From: CAWAHD01 sp963781785
Lineage (GTDB): Bacteria; Planctomycetota; Planctomycetia; Isosphaerales; Isosphaeraceae
Length of the DNA: 64,000 bases
Assembly (NCBI GenBank): GCA_963781785.1
Contig: CAWAHD010000002.1
Coordinates: 3,348,001 to 3,412,000, forward strand
Direction: 5' to 3'
The notes beneath the pieces are model-generated. The model was not told the DNA's origin. It saw only the letters and a list, made by a program, of their open reading frames with translations, and did no database searches. A program made the translations under genes and the position numbers. Of this stretch, positions 1 through 9,798 are shown in pieces. Numbering within the stretch: the first letter of the stretch is position 1; each line of letters starts with the position of its first letter.

Positions 1-223
1 AAGTCAGCACAATCGTTGGTCCGTCATCGATAACGACCGTGTCGCCTGCCTTCATCTGCCGCCGCTTCCGCTCTTCGACCTCGCCGTTGACGCGCACTCG
101 ACCGGCGGCGATGAGCGCCTTGGCCGCGCCCCCGCTTTGGGCAAATCCCGCCAGCTTGAGCACCTGCGTCAAGTTGATCGGCCGTTCGCCGCTCATCACG
201 CTGATGGGCTCCCGCTCATTCAT
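1..223 (-). CDS. S4-domain RNA-binding protein (3' end cut by window edge)
   Basis: Only the first 74 codons are inside the window. The translation contains the S4 fold sequence INLTQVLKLAGFAQSGGAAK followed by an RVRVNGEVEERKRRQ segment and a GDTVVIDD strand, the typical layout of the small YbcJ/YaaA-type S4 proteins (usually about 70-80 residues), which bind structured RNA. The start is the ATG at 223; a second in-frame ATG at 196 is possible. The gene reads leftwards off the window, so it is probably almost complete. The family assignment is firm; the specific RNA partner cannot be read from sequence. Confidence 0.85.
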   Translation of the reverse strand, partial: MNEREPISVMSGERPINLTQVLKLAGFAQSGGAAKALIAAGRVRVNGEVEERKRRQMKAGDTVVIDDGPTIVLT

Positions 224-665
224 GGTTCATCCAACTTCCGCGATTCAATCCGTGTCGTCTCTCTTACCGAACCTTCGAATTATTCATAAATAGCATCCTT
301 GCATCCGCACAACCATAGCTCGATAGGCCGACAAGGAAGGAAATTTGGAAAAAATGAGTCGTCTGATTCCCCAGTCGTCCGATTAAATCCTGTGAAAGGA
401 CTTCAGATCCCCCTTATTATCCATGCCACCTAACCTTATCATCTTGCAGTGAGTGAGGGGAGGCACCTCAGGGACCAGATGAGCCGCATCATGTAAAAGT
501 GTGTGAACCATCCGTGTTGTATAATCGCCTGTTTCTGGAGAGTTGTGCCAGGGACGGCCCGAGACCCTTGTTTTCGGGTTGGGGATGGGCTTGGGAAGCC
601 CGCGCCGTCAGCGGCCCAGCGACCGGGATCGGCAGTGTTGCCTTCCTTGATCTGGAGTCTCGATC
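224..665. other. Intergenic region between divergent genes
   Basis: No convincing gene is present. The stretch must hold the promoters of the S4 gene (leftwards) and the adhesin gene (rightwards). The part at 230-440 is more AT-rich than its surroundings. A TATAAT hexamer lies at 520-525 but has no clear -35 partner at 16-18 bp. Confidence 0.5.
520..525 (+). promoter_or_regulatory. Possible -10 box upstream of the adhesin gene
   Basis: A perfect TATAAT hexamer about 140-180 bp upstream of the start of the Ig-repeat protein. No good -35 match is visible at the usual distance, so this is only a candidate. Confidence 0.25.
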
Positions 666-699
666 ATGTCGATTCTTGACTTGAGCCGGAGTTTCGGAA

Positions 700-3600
700 T
701 TGGCCGCCGGACCGCTGGTCCTCGGCGCAGGTCGCGGCTGCACGCGTCTGCAGCCGATCGGGCTGGAGCATCTCGAGGCCCGGATCGTCTTGTCAATGGA
801 CACGTGGACTGGCATGGGAGCTGACGCCAACTGGTCCACGCCCGGAAACTGGTCGCCAGTCGCTATGCCGGTCGCGGGCGACGACCTGATTTTCCCCGCA
901 TCGGCGCTCCCAGCTCACCAACAACGACGACCTTGGCACCGTTGCCTTCAACTCGCTCATGCTTTCGGGCAGCGGCTATTCCATCTCGACCAACAACGGC
1001 AGCACGGCGAGCTTCAACACGATCGATTGGTCACAGACCAGCGGACAGAACACGTTCGATGTGCCGATCACGCTCGCCGCAGCGACCACGATCACGGTGG
1101 AAAACTCGGGTGCAACACTGGTGCTGGGTGGAGTGATCTCCGGAGGGTCCACGCTGACCACAGGCGGCAGTGGCACTCTCAACCTCACCGCGAATAATAG
1201 CTACACCGGCGCAACGACGGTCGGCTCCGGTACGCTGCTCGTCGACGGTACCCAGCCGAGCAGTGCCGTCACGGTCAACTCGGGCGCAACCCTGGGCGGA
1301 ATTGGAACAGTCGGCGGCATCAACGCCACCGGCGCCATCGTCAGTCCCGGCGATTCGGCCCCTGGCATCCTGATCGATAGCGGCAGCGCCACGCTGGGAC
1401 CCGATATTTCAGCGAACAACTCGACATTCACCGTCGAGCTCGACGGCACGTCGGCTGGTAACGGCACAGGCAACTACAGCCAGTTGCAGGCCGGTGGAAC
1501 CATCGACCTGAGCGGCGTCACCTTGAATGCCACGCTTGGGTCGGGCTTTGTGCCCACGGTGGGCTCAACTTACATGATCATCGACAACACCGGATCCACC
1601 GGCATCGAGGGAATGTTCGCGGGGCATGCGCCGGGGTCGACCGTCATGATCTCCGGAACACCGTTCCAGATCAGTTACACTGGCGGGACCAATCTGAACT
1701 CCGTCGTCTTGACCGCGCTGGCTGCCAGCACCACGATGTTGACCTTCACCCCCGCTGCTCCCGTTTACGGCGAGTCGGTCGCACTCACAGCCACCGTCAG
1801 CGGACCTTCCGGGTCCACCGTCACTCCGTCCGGAACGGTTCAGTTCTATAACGGCACCACCTTGCTGAGTACCGACACCCTCTCCGGCGGAACCTTCACT
1901 CTGGACACCACTGCGCTGCCGGCTGCCACGAACTCGATCACGGCGGTCTATTCGGGCGATACCAACTACGGGTCGAGCACCTCGATGGTCGCGTCCGTGA
2001 CGGTCACCCAGGCATCCACGACCACGACGCTGACCCCGTCGACCACCTCGCCGGTCTTCGGTCAAGATGTGACCTTGACGGCCACCGTCGTCCCGGTCAG
2101 CCCGGGCGCGGGCACACCCACCGGTACGGTCGAGTTCTTGAATGGCACGACCGTGCTGGGCACGGAACCACTTTCTCTGGGGACCGCTTCCTTCAATACG
2201 ACGAGCTTGCCGACCGGCGGCAATTCGATCACGGCGAAGTACTCGGGCGACACGAACTTCGACACCAGCACCTCGACAGCGAGCACCGTGACGGTCGCTG
2301 CGGCGTCCACAACCACCGCGGTTACCGTCTTCCCGACCTCACCCGTCGTCGGAGAGAGCGTGGCGTTGACCGCGACCGTCACCCCGGTCAGCCCCGGTGC
2401 CGGCACACCGACCGGCACGGTCACGTTCTTCTCCAACGGCACGTCGCTGGGTACCGGCACCCTCTCGGCCGGCGTCGCCACACTGAACACCACGTCGCTC
2501 ACCGTCGGCGCCAACGCGATCACAGCCGACTACGCGACCGATGGCAACTTCGCATCAAGCACCTCGCCGGCCGTCAACGTGACGGTCGCGAGTTCGGCAA
2601 ACACCACCACGACCGTCACTTTCGCGCCGTCGGCGCCGGTCGCTGGTCAAAGTGTGACGTTGACGGCGACGGTCGCCGCGGTCGGCCCCGGTGCGAGTAC
2701 ACCGACCGGCACGGTCCAGTTCTTCAATGGGACGACCTTGCTGGGCACCGAGACGCTCTCAAGCGGCGTTGCCACACTCAACACGACCACCCTGCCGGTG
2801 GCCACCAACTCGATCAAGGCAGTGTACTCGGGTGGCAGCCCCTACACGTCGAGCATCTCGCCGGCCGTCAACGTGCCGGTGACGCTGGCGTCGAGCGCCA
2901 CGACCACCACCGTATTCCCCGTCTCGCCGGTTTCTGGTCAGTCCGTGACGTTGACGGCCACGGTCGCCGCGGTCAGCCCAGGCGTTGGAACGCCGACTGG
3001 CACAGTCACGTTCTTTTCCAACGGCACCTTGCTGGGCACCGGCACCCTCTCGGCCGGCGTCGCCACACTGAACACCACGGCCCTCACGCTCGGCGCCAAC
3101 GCGATCACAGCCCAGTACGGCGGCGACACCGATTTCTCGTCGAGCACCTCGCCGGCCGTCAGCGTGACGGTCGCGGCCACGGCTACCACGACGACAACTG
3201 CCACGTTCTCTCCCAGCACGCCGGTCTTTGGTCAGTCTGTGACCTTGACGGCGACGGTCGCATCGACCACCACGGGAACGCCGACCGGAACGGTCGATTT
3301 CTATAACGGCACGACCCTGCTCGGCACCGGGACGCTCACAAGCGGCGTCGCCACCTTCGACACGACTACCCTGCCGGTTTCCAGCACCAACTCGATCACG
3401 GCGGTGTACTCGGGCGACAGCACCTTCACCTCAAGCGTCTCGGCGGCCGTGACCGTGCCGGTCACCCAGGCGTCTGCCAGCACGACCGTCACTTTCTTGC
3501 CGGTCTCGCCGATTTATGGTCAGGCCGTGACGCTCACGGCAACAATTGCCGCCATCAGCCCGGGCGCCGGAATGCCGACCGGGTCGGTCGAATTCTTGAA

Positions 3601-5254
3601 TGGCACGACCGACCTGGGCAGCGGGACGATCGCAAACGGTGTTGCGACCCTTGCCACCTCGGTCCTCCCCGTCGGCACCAATTCGATCACGGCGATGTAC
3701 TCCGGCGATACCAACTTCGCGGCGAACACGTCGCCGGCCGTCTCCATCACGGTCGCGGCGGCGGCAACCTCGAGCACAACGATCACCTTTTCCCCGACTT
3801 CTCCGGTGTGGGGTGAAGCCGTGACCTTGACGGCGACGGTCGCCGCGATCAGCCCGGCCACGGGGACGCCGACCGGTACAGTCCAGTTCTATAATGGCAC
3901 GACCTTGCTCGGCACCGAAACGCTCTCAAGCGGCGTCGCCACACTCAGCACGACCGCCCTGCCGGTCGCGTCCAACTCGATCACGGCGGTGTATTCCGGC
4001 GACAGCACCTTCACGTCAAGCGTTGCCCCGGCCGTCGTCGTGGCGGTCGCGCAGGCATCCACGACCACGGCGGTCACTTTCTCCCCGGTCGCGCCGGTCT
4101 TTGGCCAGAGCGTGACGTTGACCGCGGATGTCGTCGCGGTCAGCCCCGGCGCCGGCACGCCGACCGGAACGGTCGAGTTCTTGAGCGGCACGACCGACCT
4201 CGGCACCAGCACGCTCTCCGCCGGAGTGGCCACGTTCACGACGTCGCCGTTGCCGACCGGCAGCGACTCGATCACGGCAACGTATTCGGGCGATACCAAC
4301 TTCACGACCAGCACTTCGACGCCCGTCACTGTGACCGTCGCCCAGGCATCGACAACGACAACCCTCACCTCGTCGAATACGAGCCCGCTACCCTTCGAGA
4401 CCGTGACCCTGACGGCCACGGTCGCGGCGGTCAGTCCAGGCGCGGGAACACCGACTGGCACGGTCGAGTTTCTCGCCAATGGCTCGGTGATCGGTACCGC
4501 CACGATCACTGCCGGTCAAGCCACGTTCTCGACCGTGGCGCAGATCGGGATCTTCTCGATTACCGCACAGTACTCCGGCGATACCAATTTCGCGACAAGC
4601 ACCTCGTCGGCGATCACGGCCACGGTCGGAACTGCCAATGAACAATACATTAGCGCGGTCTACATGATCGAGCTTGACCGGGCTCCCACCGCGTCCGATC
4701 TCACTTACTGGAACAAGCAATTCGCCGATGGGCGCACTCGCAAGCAGATCGTCTTGCAAATCGCCACGAGCAAGGAGGCAAAGCTCACGCTCGTCCAGAG
4801 CGTCTTCCTCCAGTATCTGGGCCAGGACGGGACTCCCGCCCAGGTGTATTACGCCGTCGCGACGGCGGCGTCCACCCACACGAGCGTCCGCGCCGTGGTC
4901 CTCGGGTCTCGTGCCTTCTACCAGGCGAGCGGCGGGACCCCCAGCAGTTATCTTGCCGCACTCGAGACCGCCGTGCTGGGCTACGCGCCCTATGCACCGA
5001 AACTCGGCGAGCAGCTCGCAAACGGCGTATCACCGGTCACAATCGCCAATGAACTCCTCATGACCAACGTGGCCAAGTCCGTCCTCCTCACGTCCAGCTT
5101 CGAGAACGTCCTGGGGCGGGCTCCCACGACCCCGGAGAGCGCCACTTATGTCACCCTCATGGATCAAGGGGTTTACCTTCGGCAAATCGTCGCGTCCTTG
5201 CTGGCAGGGAACGAGTTTTACAAGGAGGTCACCACCGCGTCGTCATCAAGCTGA
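700..5254 (+). CDS. Giant secreted Ig-repeat adhesin with LEPR-XLL motif, autotransporter-type repeat and C-terminal DUF4214 (one apparent frameshift)
   Basis: The product would be about 1,500 residues. In order: an LEPR-XLL-like motif (LEHLEARIVLS, about nt 763-795) typical of planctomycete exported proteins; a beta-strand repeat region like the autotransporter passenger repeat (NNSYTGATTVGSGTLLVDG, about 1192-1250); ten bacterial Ig-like repeats of about 95 residues (1735-4630), each with a TPTGTVxF strand and an NSITAxYSGD strand; and a DUF4214 region (4640-5240). The reading frame changes near 909-911: removing one C of CCC joins FPASAL to QLTNNDDLGTV. An ATG at 666 opens a third frame (MSILDLSRSFGIG...) that could be the real N-terminus if another indel exists; TTG 700 is used here. 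The likely role is cell-surface adhesion or matrix formation, inferred from domain content only. Confidence 0.8.
1735..4632 (+). repeat. Ten tandem coding repeats of about 290 bp (Ig-like domains)
   Basis: Ten diverged units, recognisable by the recurring codons for GTPTGTV followed by the NGTTxLGT strand, by LTATVxxVSPGAG at the start of most units, and by a closing VTVxxAST linker. Units 2, 3, 4, 5, 8, 9 and 10 share long near-identical nucleotide stretches, so the array could expand or contract by recombination and could be collapsed in a short-read assembly. Confidence 0.85.
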
Positions 5255-5371
5255 CCTGAACTCCCGACCACGTCTCCGGTGATCGGATTGGCCCTGACAA
5301 TTTCGAGGAGGTGCGTTAACGTCAACACGGTCGGACGGGCGTGACTCGATCTCCAACACGAGTCTCCATGG

Positions 5372-5590
5372 ATGGTTGGGCCCATGAAACAATCGATTGC
5401 TGTCGGCGAAATCGTCTCATTCGTACTGAATACGGGTCAGGCCAGCGAGGGCTTCGTGGTCGACCGGATCGCCGAGCGGAAACAGCCGGTGATCCTGCTC
5501 ATCGAGCAAGCCAATGGCTGGCGTTGCTTCCGGTTCGAGGACGAGGTCACTGTTCCGGCTTCGGAGACGGTCGAGTCGACCACGACCTAA
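5372..5590 (+). CDS. Small hypothetical protein
   Basis: About 68-72 residues, starting at ATG 5372 or, equally plausible, ATG 5384 (MKQSIAVGEIVSF). The translation is a well-mixed soluble sequence (GQASEGFVVDRIAERKQPV, then a WRCFRFEDEVTV strand) that suggests a small beta-barrel fold, but I do not recognise the family. It ends four bases before the convergent pyrophosphatase gene. Length and context alone would not prove it; the amino-acid composition is what makes it credible. Confidence 0.45.
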   Translation: MVGPMKQSIAVGEIVSFVLNTGQASEGFVVDRIAERKQPVILLIEQANGWRCFRFEDEVTVPASETVESTTT

Positions 5591-5594
5591 TCGG

Positions 5595-6137
5595 TCAGTG
5601 AAACCCTCGCCGGCGCAGCTCGCTATAGCGCTGGAGGGAATCCTCGATGATCGGCAATGCGGTCGCCGACGGCTGGAAGTCGTCGACTTCGACCGACTTG
5701 CCCTCCAGTTGCTTGTAATCCTGGAAGAACCGGCGGAGCATCGCCAGCCGATGCGGCGGCAGCTCCGAGGCTTCGCGGAAGCTGTTGAATTCAGGATCGT
5801 CGACGGCGACCGCCAGGATCTTGTGATCGCGCTTGCCGGCGTCGACCATCGTCATCAAACCGATCGTCCGCGCCAGGACGAGCGTCAGTGGCGACAACGG
5901 CTCCTGACAGAGCACCAGCACGTCGAGCGGATCATTGTCTTCGGCATACGTCTGGGGAATGAATCCGTAATTCGCCGGGTAATACACTGCGGAGTAAAGA
6001 ACCCGGTCGAGACGCAACAGGCCGGTTTTTTTGTCGAGCTCGTACTTGACGCTCGACCCCATGGGGATCTCGACCAGAGCGTTGAACTCCGACGGCAAGT
6101 GCTCGCCCGGTGTGACGTCGTGCCAGGGATGGATCAT
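5595..6137 (-). CDS. ppa: Inorganic pyrophosphatase, family I
   Basis: Hydrolyses cytoplasmic pyrophosphate to two phosphates, pulling biosynthetic reactions forward. At 180 residues it has the normal length for the soluble hexameric bacterial family. The family signature DNDPLDVLV is at residues 67-75, with D67, D69 and D72 as the usual metal-binding acidic residues; the VEIPMGSSVKYELDK strand and the YPANYGFIP segment are also standard. It is a single gene, convergent with the small ORF to its left and divergent from the sedolisin gene to its right. Confidence 0.95.
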   Translation of the reverse strand: MIHPWHDVTPGEHLPSEFNALVEIPMGSSVKYELDKKTGLLRLDRVLYSAVYYPANYGFIPQTYAEDNDPLDVLVLCQEPLSPLTLVLARTIGLMTMVDAGKRDHKILAVAVDDPEFNSFREASELPPHRLAMLRRFFQDYKQLEGKSVEVDDFQPSATALPIIEDSLQRYSELRRRGFH

Positions 6138-6218
6138 GGGGGCAAGCTCAAATCTTCGAGACGTGTGCTCGATTCGAAAAAATTGACGGCGTGTTGCTGC
6201 TGCTTACGAGTTCTATAG

Positions 6219-6224
6219 TATAAT
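6219..6224 (+). promoter_or_regulatory. Possible -10 box upstream of the sedolisin gene
   Basis: A TATAAT hexamer 58 bp ahead of the GTG start of the protease gene, in an otherwise GC-rich setting. No strong -35 is visible at 17 bp. Confidence 0.3.
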
Positions 6225-6282
6225 CCGTTCTGACCTGTCTCAGTACACCCATTTGAAACAACAACACGGTTGAGGTGGGAAC

Positions 6283-8313
6283 GTGAGCACCTTGAGCCTT
6301 GCTCGCCCTGAGCGTGCTGGATGCCCTTCTCGGTTCTTGCCACGGCGAATTCGCCGGCTACCGATTTGCTGCGAGACACTCGAGCGACGTCAGGTCCTGT
6401 CGGCCGGGCAGGCCGGTACTGCGGCCAACCTCGTTCTGAGCCCCGTCATTGCCCACCCATCGGTGCAGGCTGTTGCGCCTCTCTACTCCAGCGGCAATCC
6501 CACCGGGCTGTCTCCAAGTCAGATCCGTTCCGCCTACGGAGTGAATCAGATCAGCTTCGGGACGGCGAGCGGCAACGGGGCAGGGCAGACGATCGCGATC
6601 ATCGACTCGTATTTCGACCCCAACATCAGCGCCGACCTCAACCAGTTCGACGCCCAGTACGGGTTGGCCGCCCCGCCTTCGTTCGCGCAATACGTCGAAA
6701 ACGGCCTTGGGGGGGGTAGCTCGGCGTGGGCTCTGGAAACCGCTCTCGACGTCGAGTGGGCGCACGCGATCGCGCCAGCGGCGAACATTGTCCTGGTCGA
6801 GGCCCAGCCCGACCTGACTGACCTCATGAGCGCAGTCAGCTTCGCCAGTCAGCTTCCTGGCGTCTCGGTGGTCTCGATGAGCTGGGGCGCGGGTGAGTTC
6901 GCGGGCGAAACAGCGTACAACAGCGTGTTCACGACGCCCGCGGGCCACAACGGTGTGACATTCGTCGCATCCTCGGGCGACTCGGGGACGACAGAATTTC
7001 CCTCGGTCTCGCCCAATGTGCTGGCCGTCGGCGGCACGACCTTGAGCGTCACGAGCACCGGAGCCTACTCGTCCGAAACGAGCTGGAGCAGTTCGGGCAC
7101 AGGCTACAGTGCCTATGAATCGGCGCCGTCCTGGCAAACTGGCGCGATCTCTTCGGCCGGGTTGACCGCGGGGTCTCGCACCACGCCCGACGTCGCGTGG
7201 GACGCCAATCCGTCCACCGGCGTCTCGGTCTATGATTCGGTCCCCTATGCCGGCCAGGCTGGCTGGTTCACCGTCGGCGGCACCAGCGTGGGGGCCCCCT
7301 CGTGGGCCGGCTTGATCGCGGTCGCCGACCAGGGGCTCGCACAAAAAGGTGTAGGGTCGCTCTCGAACGCCCAAGCTGATCTCTATCGACTGTCGACCAC
7401 CAGCTTTAACCACGCGTCGAGCAATTCGAACGGGGCATCGGCCTACAGCCTGTCGACCGGGCTGGGCAGCCCCAAGGCCAATCTCGTGGTCTCCGCGCTC
7501 GTACAGCTCAACGCGCCGGCGTCCACACCGGCGACGACACCCGCGACCGCCGGGCCCAGCACGGTGACGCACCCGGTCGTCGGCCGAAATTCGGTCCTCT
7601 CTCCGTCGCCCTCCGACCCGAGCACGACCGGAACCACAAGTAGTTCTTCCACGAGCTCGACCTCGCCTTCCGGCACGTCGATCACGGCCTTGAACCCGCC
7701 GAGCCTGACCTCGGGCACGACGACGACGACTCTGGCACCGGTCATCATCGTGCCGGCGCCCGTGCCTCCGGTTGTCCTGCACCTGAGCGCAAGCGCCGCT
7801 CCCGTGACCGCCCAGGCCGTTGATGCGGCGCTGGCGGCCCAGGGAGAACAACCCATGTCAATCACGCACTTCGGGCAAAGCCTCGAGACCGAGCTTCAGA
7901 AGCAGTTCAAGACCGAGCTTGGCCCGCGATTCGAGGCGCCGTGGTTCATCGACGTCGTCGAGCCGTTCCAGCCTTCCGGGCCAGCACAGCCGCCCAAGAC
8001 CCAGCCGAGCCCCGGCCCTGATGCATGGCGCGGCTGGCCATCGCAGTCGATCTCGGAGCGGGGTGTCGACGCCCTGCTCGTCATGGCCGATCGCGGCCCG
8101 TTGTCGGCAGGTTTGAATGGCTCATCGCCGACCAACCGCAGCGCAAGGACCCGGGCCTGGGGTTTCTCGGCGATCGTCGGCACCGCAGCGATTGCCGCCG
8201 GTGGTTATCAGCTTGCCGTCCGCGAGGCAACGCGATCCAGAGGCCCGTCCGCGCCGATCCGCACGGGCTTGAGCCATCCCACCCGGCGATGGCCGCGAAT
8301 CCCCAGCCGGTAG
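6283..8313 (+). CDS. Sedolisin-type (peptidase S53) secreted serine-carboxyl protease with LEPR-XLL-like motif
   Basis: 676 residues. The start is GTG 6283, supported by GAGGTG at 6272-6277. An LEPR-XLL-like motif (TLERRQVLS) is at residues 32-40. The catalytic domain (about 75-415) carries the sedolisin set: E152 and D156 in LETALDVEW, oxyanion D233 in SSGDSG, and S335 in GGTSVGAPSWAG. Sedolisins are acid-active endopeptidases and normally have a long activation prodomain; here only about 75 residues precede the catalytic domain, so the prodomain is missing or unlike the usual one. Residues about 430-610 are Ser/Thr/Pro-rich linker, and a hydrophobic stretch (about 635-652) near the C-terminus could be a membrane anchor. 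Function in nutrition or surface processing is inference. Confidence 0.85.
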   Translation: MSTLSLARPERAGCPSRFLPRRIRRLPICCETLERRQVLSAGQAGTAANLVLSPVIAHPSVQAVAPLYSSGNPTGLSPSQIRSAYGVNQISFGTASGNGAGQTIAIIDSYFDPNISADLNQFDAQYGLAAPPSFAQYVENGLGGGSSAWALETALDVEWAHAIAPAANIVLVEAQPDLTDLMSAVSFASQLPGVSVVSMSWGAGEFAGETAYNSVFTTPAGHNGVTFVASSGDSGTTEFPSVSPNVLAVGGTTLSVTSTGAYSSETSWSSSGTGYSAYESAPSWQTGAISSAGLTAGSRTTPDVAWDANPSTGVSVYDSVPYAGQAGWFTVGGTSVGAPSWAGLIAVADQGLAQKGVGSLSNAQADLYRLSTTSFNHASSNSNGASAYSLSTGLGSPKANLVVSALVQLNAPASTPATTPATAGPSTVTHPVVGRNSVLSPSPSDPSTTGTTSSSSTSSTSPSGTSITALNPPSLTSGTTTTTLAPVIIVPAPVPPVVLHLSASAAPVTAQAVDAALAAQGEQPMSITHFGQSLETELQKQFKTELGPRFEAPWFIDVVEPFQPSGPAQPPKTQPSPGPDAWRGWPSQSISERGVDALLVMADRGPLSAGLNGSSPTNRSARTRAWGFSAIVGTAAIAAGGYQLAVREATRSRGPSAPIRTGLSHPTRRWPRIPSR

Positions 8314-8384
8314 TTCATCGGGCCCGGGTCGTAACACTCAAAAAAGCCCACGGCGAACAATCCCGAAAGTCATCCCGGTTGAAC

Positions 8385-8426
8385 ACGGGTTTCGAGTCCT
8401 TCGATCGCGAGGGGCTCGAAACCCGT
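8385..8426. terminator. Bidirectional terminator-like inverted repeat
   Basis: Perfect 12-bp arms (ACGGGTTTCGAG at 8385-8396 and its complement at 8415-8426) around an 18-nt loop, sitting between two convergent genes (ends at 8313 and 8482). Position and symmetry suggest termination in both directions; the T-tract is short. Confidence 0.55.
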
Positions 8427-8481
8427 TTGTCCGCCAGGCGCAATCCAGCCCAGAGACCTGGTCGATCAGCACGACCCGCGC

Positions 8482-9456
8482 TCACTTCGGCCCGGGCTGC
8501 AGCTCCACGTTGGTCTCGATGGTCAGATCCATCGCGCCGTCGAGCTCCATCCCGTTGATTGAGTAGGTCAGCTTGTCGCCCTTGATCCGTACTTTTCCCT
8601 GCGCGCTGGCTACGTGACCGGCCTCGTTGTCGAAGAGGATCGTCTCGTCGGACGATTCCACCTTCACGTTGTTCTTCAGCACCTTGAGCTGCGCATTGGC
8701 GTCGGGGGCTTGCTTCAGATCGACCTTGGTCGCCTTGCTCGTGATCTTGTGAAGGGTCCGGCCCGCCTTCTTCTCGGTGCCGGCATACTCATATTTCTTC
8801 TCGAATGTGAGCGTCTGGCCGTTGCCGATGTCAACGATCTCCGTACGGACCCAGGACTCGCCGGGCCGGGCCAGGACGTCTGGCAAGTTACCGAGCTCCT
8901 GCTCGTACTCCCTCCGGAGCTTGTCGGACTCGAGCTGGCCGCGGATCAGGTCGTGCGCCATCGGGTCGAGCTTGTCGGCCTTCGCCAGCAGCTTTTCGGC
9001 CCCTTCGATCGCCTTGACCTTGTTCTGGTTGTCGAGCACCACCGTGTAAGCGATTTCGCTGGCCAGATTGAACACGTCGTTCAGGAAAGCGAGGGCCTGG
9101 TTGTCGATCCTTGCTTTGGGATCGCTCGAGTCGTAGGTCACATTGATGCCGCCGGTAATCGTCAGCTCGACTCGGAGCGATTCGACTTTCTGCTCGACCG
9201 GTACGGTCGAATCGCCGCGCCCTTTGCCCACCGTGCTCGACGTGGCGACGGTTTCGTCCTCCACGGTCTCGATGTCGGTCCCCATCAGCGTCAGGACCTG
9301 ACGCGACTTCTTGTTCGTCTTGTACTTGAGTGTCTGCCCTTCGGGGTACTTGTACTGTAGCTTGACCTGCGCCTCGGCCGCTTGTGGCCAGAGAAATGCC
9401 ACGCACGCCAGGCCGATGCCCGCAATAACCCACTCGGGCGCAATGCGAATCCTCAC
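8482..9456 (-). CDS. Secreted DUF6263-like protein
   Basis: 324 residues. The start is GTG 9456, chosen because GAGGAGG stands 6 nt upstream and because it opens a clean signal peptide (RIRIAPEWVIAGIGLACVAF... ending AAEAQ). The mature part begins KLQYKYPEGQTLKYKT and has alternating beta strands, long acidic/basic helical stretches and a GDKLTYSINGMELDGAMDL segment near the end, consistent with the lipocalin-like secreted DUF6263 family often found in planctomycetes. No catalytic motif is visible. It is transcribed alone, with its own upstream region of about 340 bp. Confidence 0.65.
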   Translation of the reverse strand: MRIRIAPEWVIAGIGLACVAFLWPQAAEAQVKLQYKYPEGQTLKYKTNKKSRQVLTLMGTDIETVEDETVATSSTVGKGRGDSTVPVEQKVESLRVELTITGGINVTYDSSDPKARIDNQALAFLNDVFNLASEIAYTVVLDNQNKVKAIEGAEKLLAKADKLDPMAHDLIRGQLESDKLRREYEQELGNLPDVLARPGESWVRTEIVDIGNGQTLTFEKKYEYAGTEKKAGRTLHKITSKATKVDLKQAPDANAQLKVLKNNVKVESSDETILFDNEAGHVASAQGKVRIKGDKLTYSINGMELDGAMDLTIETNVELQPGPK

Positions 9457-9798
9457 GAACGTCCTCCTCACGCGAATGCTTGAGATGTGTGTGAATGCAC
9501 AGTAAACGAAACTTCCCACAGAGCGAATCGGGAACAATCGACCGGCCCGAGCGATTTCCGTGAGAACACAACGGAACCGCCCGACGATCTTTGCGAGTAT
9601 TCGCCGGAAGCACAATCATATTCAGCCGGCGTCAGACTCGGGCCGAAACTTGGGCGCCGCCTCTGCGCATGCTGCCAGCAAGCAGGCGGCGACGACCAAA
9701 GGGAGTCGACGAGGCTGGCTGTGGTTTGGCGAGGGCCCCGAGGTCGACGTCTCGCGGTGTCACCTTACGGATATCGACGAGACCATGCTGGATCGGCC
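9457..9798. other. Intergenic region, no gene seen
   Basis: Lies between two minus-strand genes, so it should hold the terminator of the metallohydrolase gene and the promoter of the secreted protein gene. Reading frames across it give arginine-rich, unnatural translations. No strong hairpin was found. Confidence 0.4.

Noticed and set aside
1735..4632. Regular repeats considered as a CRISPR array
   Set aside because: The unit is about 290 bp, in frame and coding; there are no short identical repeats with unique spacers.
1565..4879. Long open frames on the minus strand opposite the Ig-repeat gene
   Set aside because: They mirror the coding repeats, have Val/Thr- or Arg-rich translations, and show no family resemblance; they are by-products of the GC-rich plus-strand gene.
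6358..7851. 497-codon minus-strand frame opposite the protease gene
   Set aside because: Arg/Gly-rich composition without domains, while the plus strand encodes a sedolisin with all catalytic residues.
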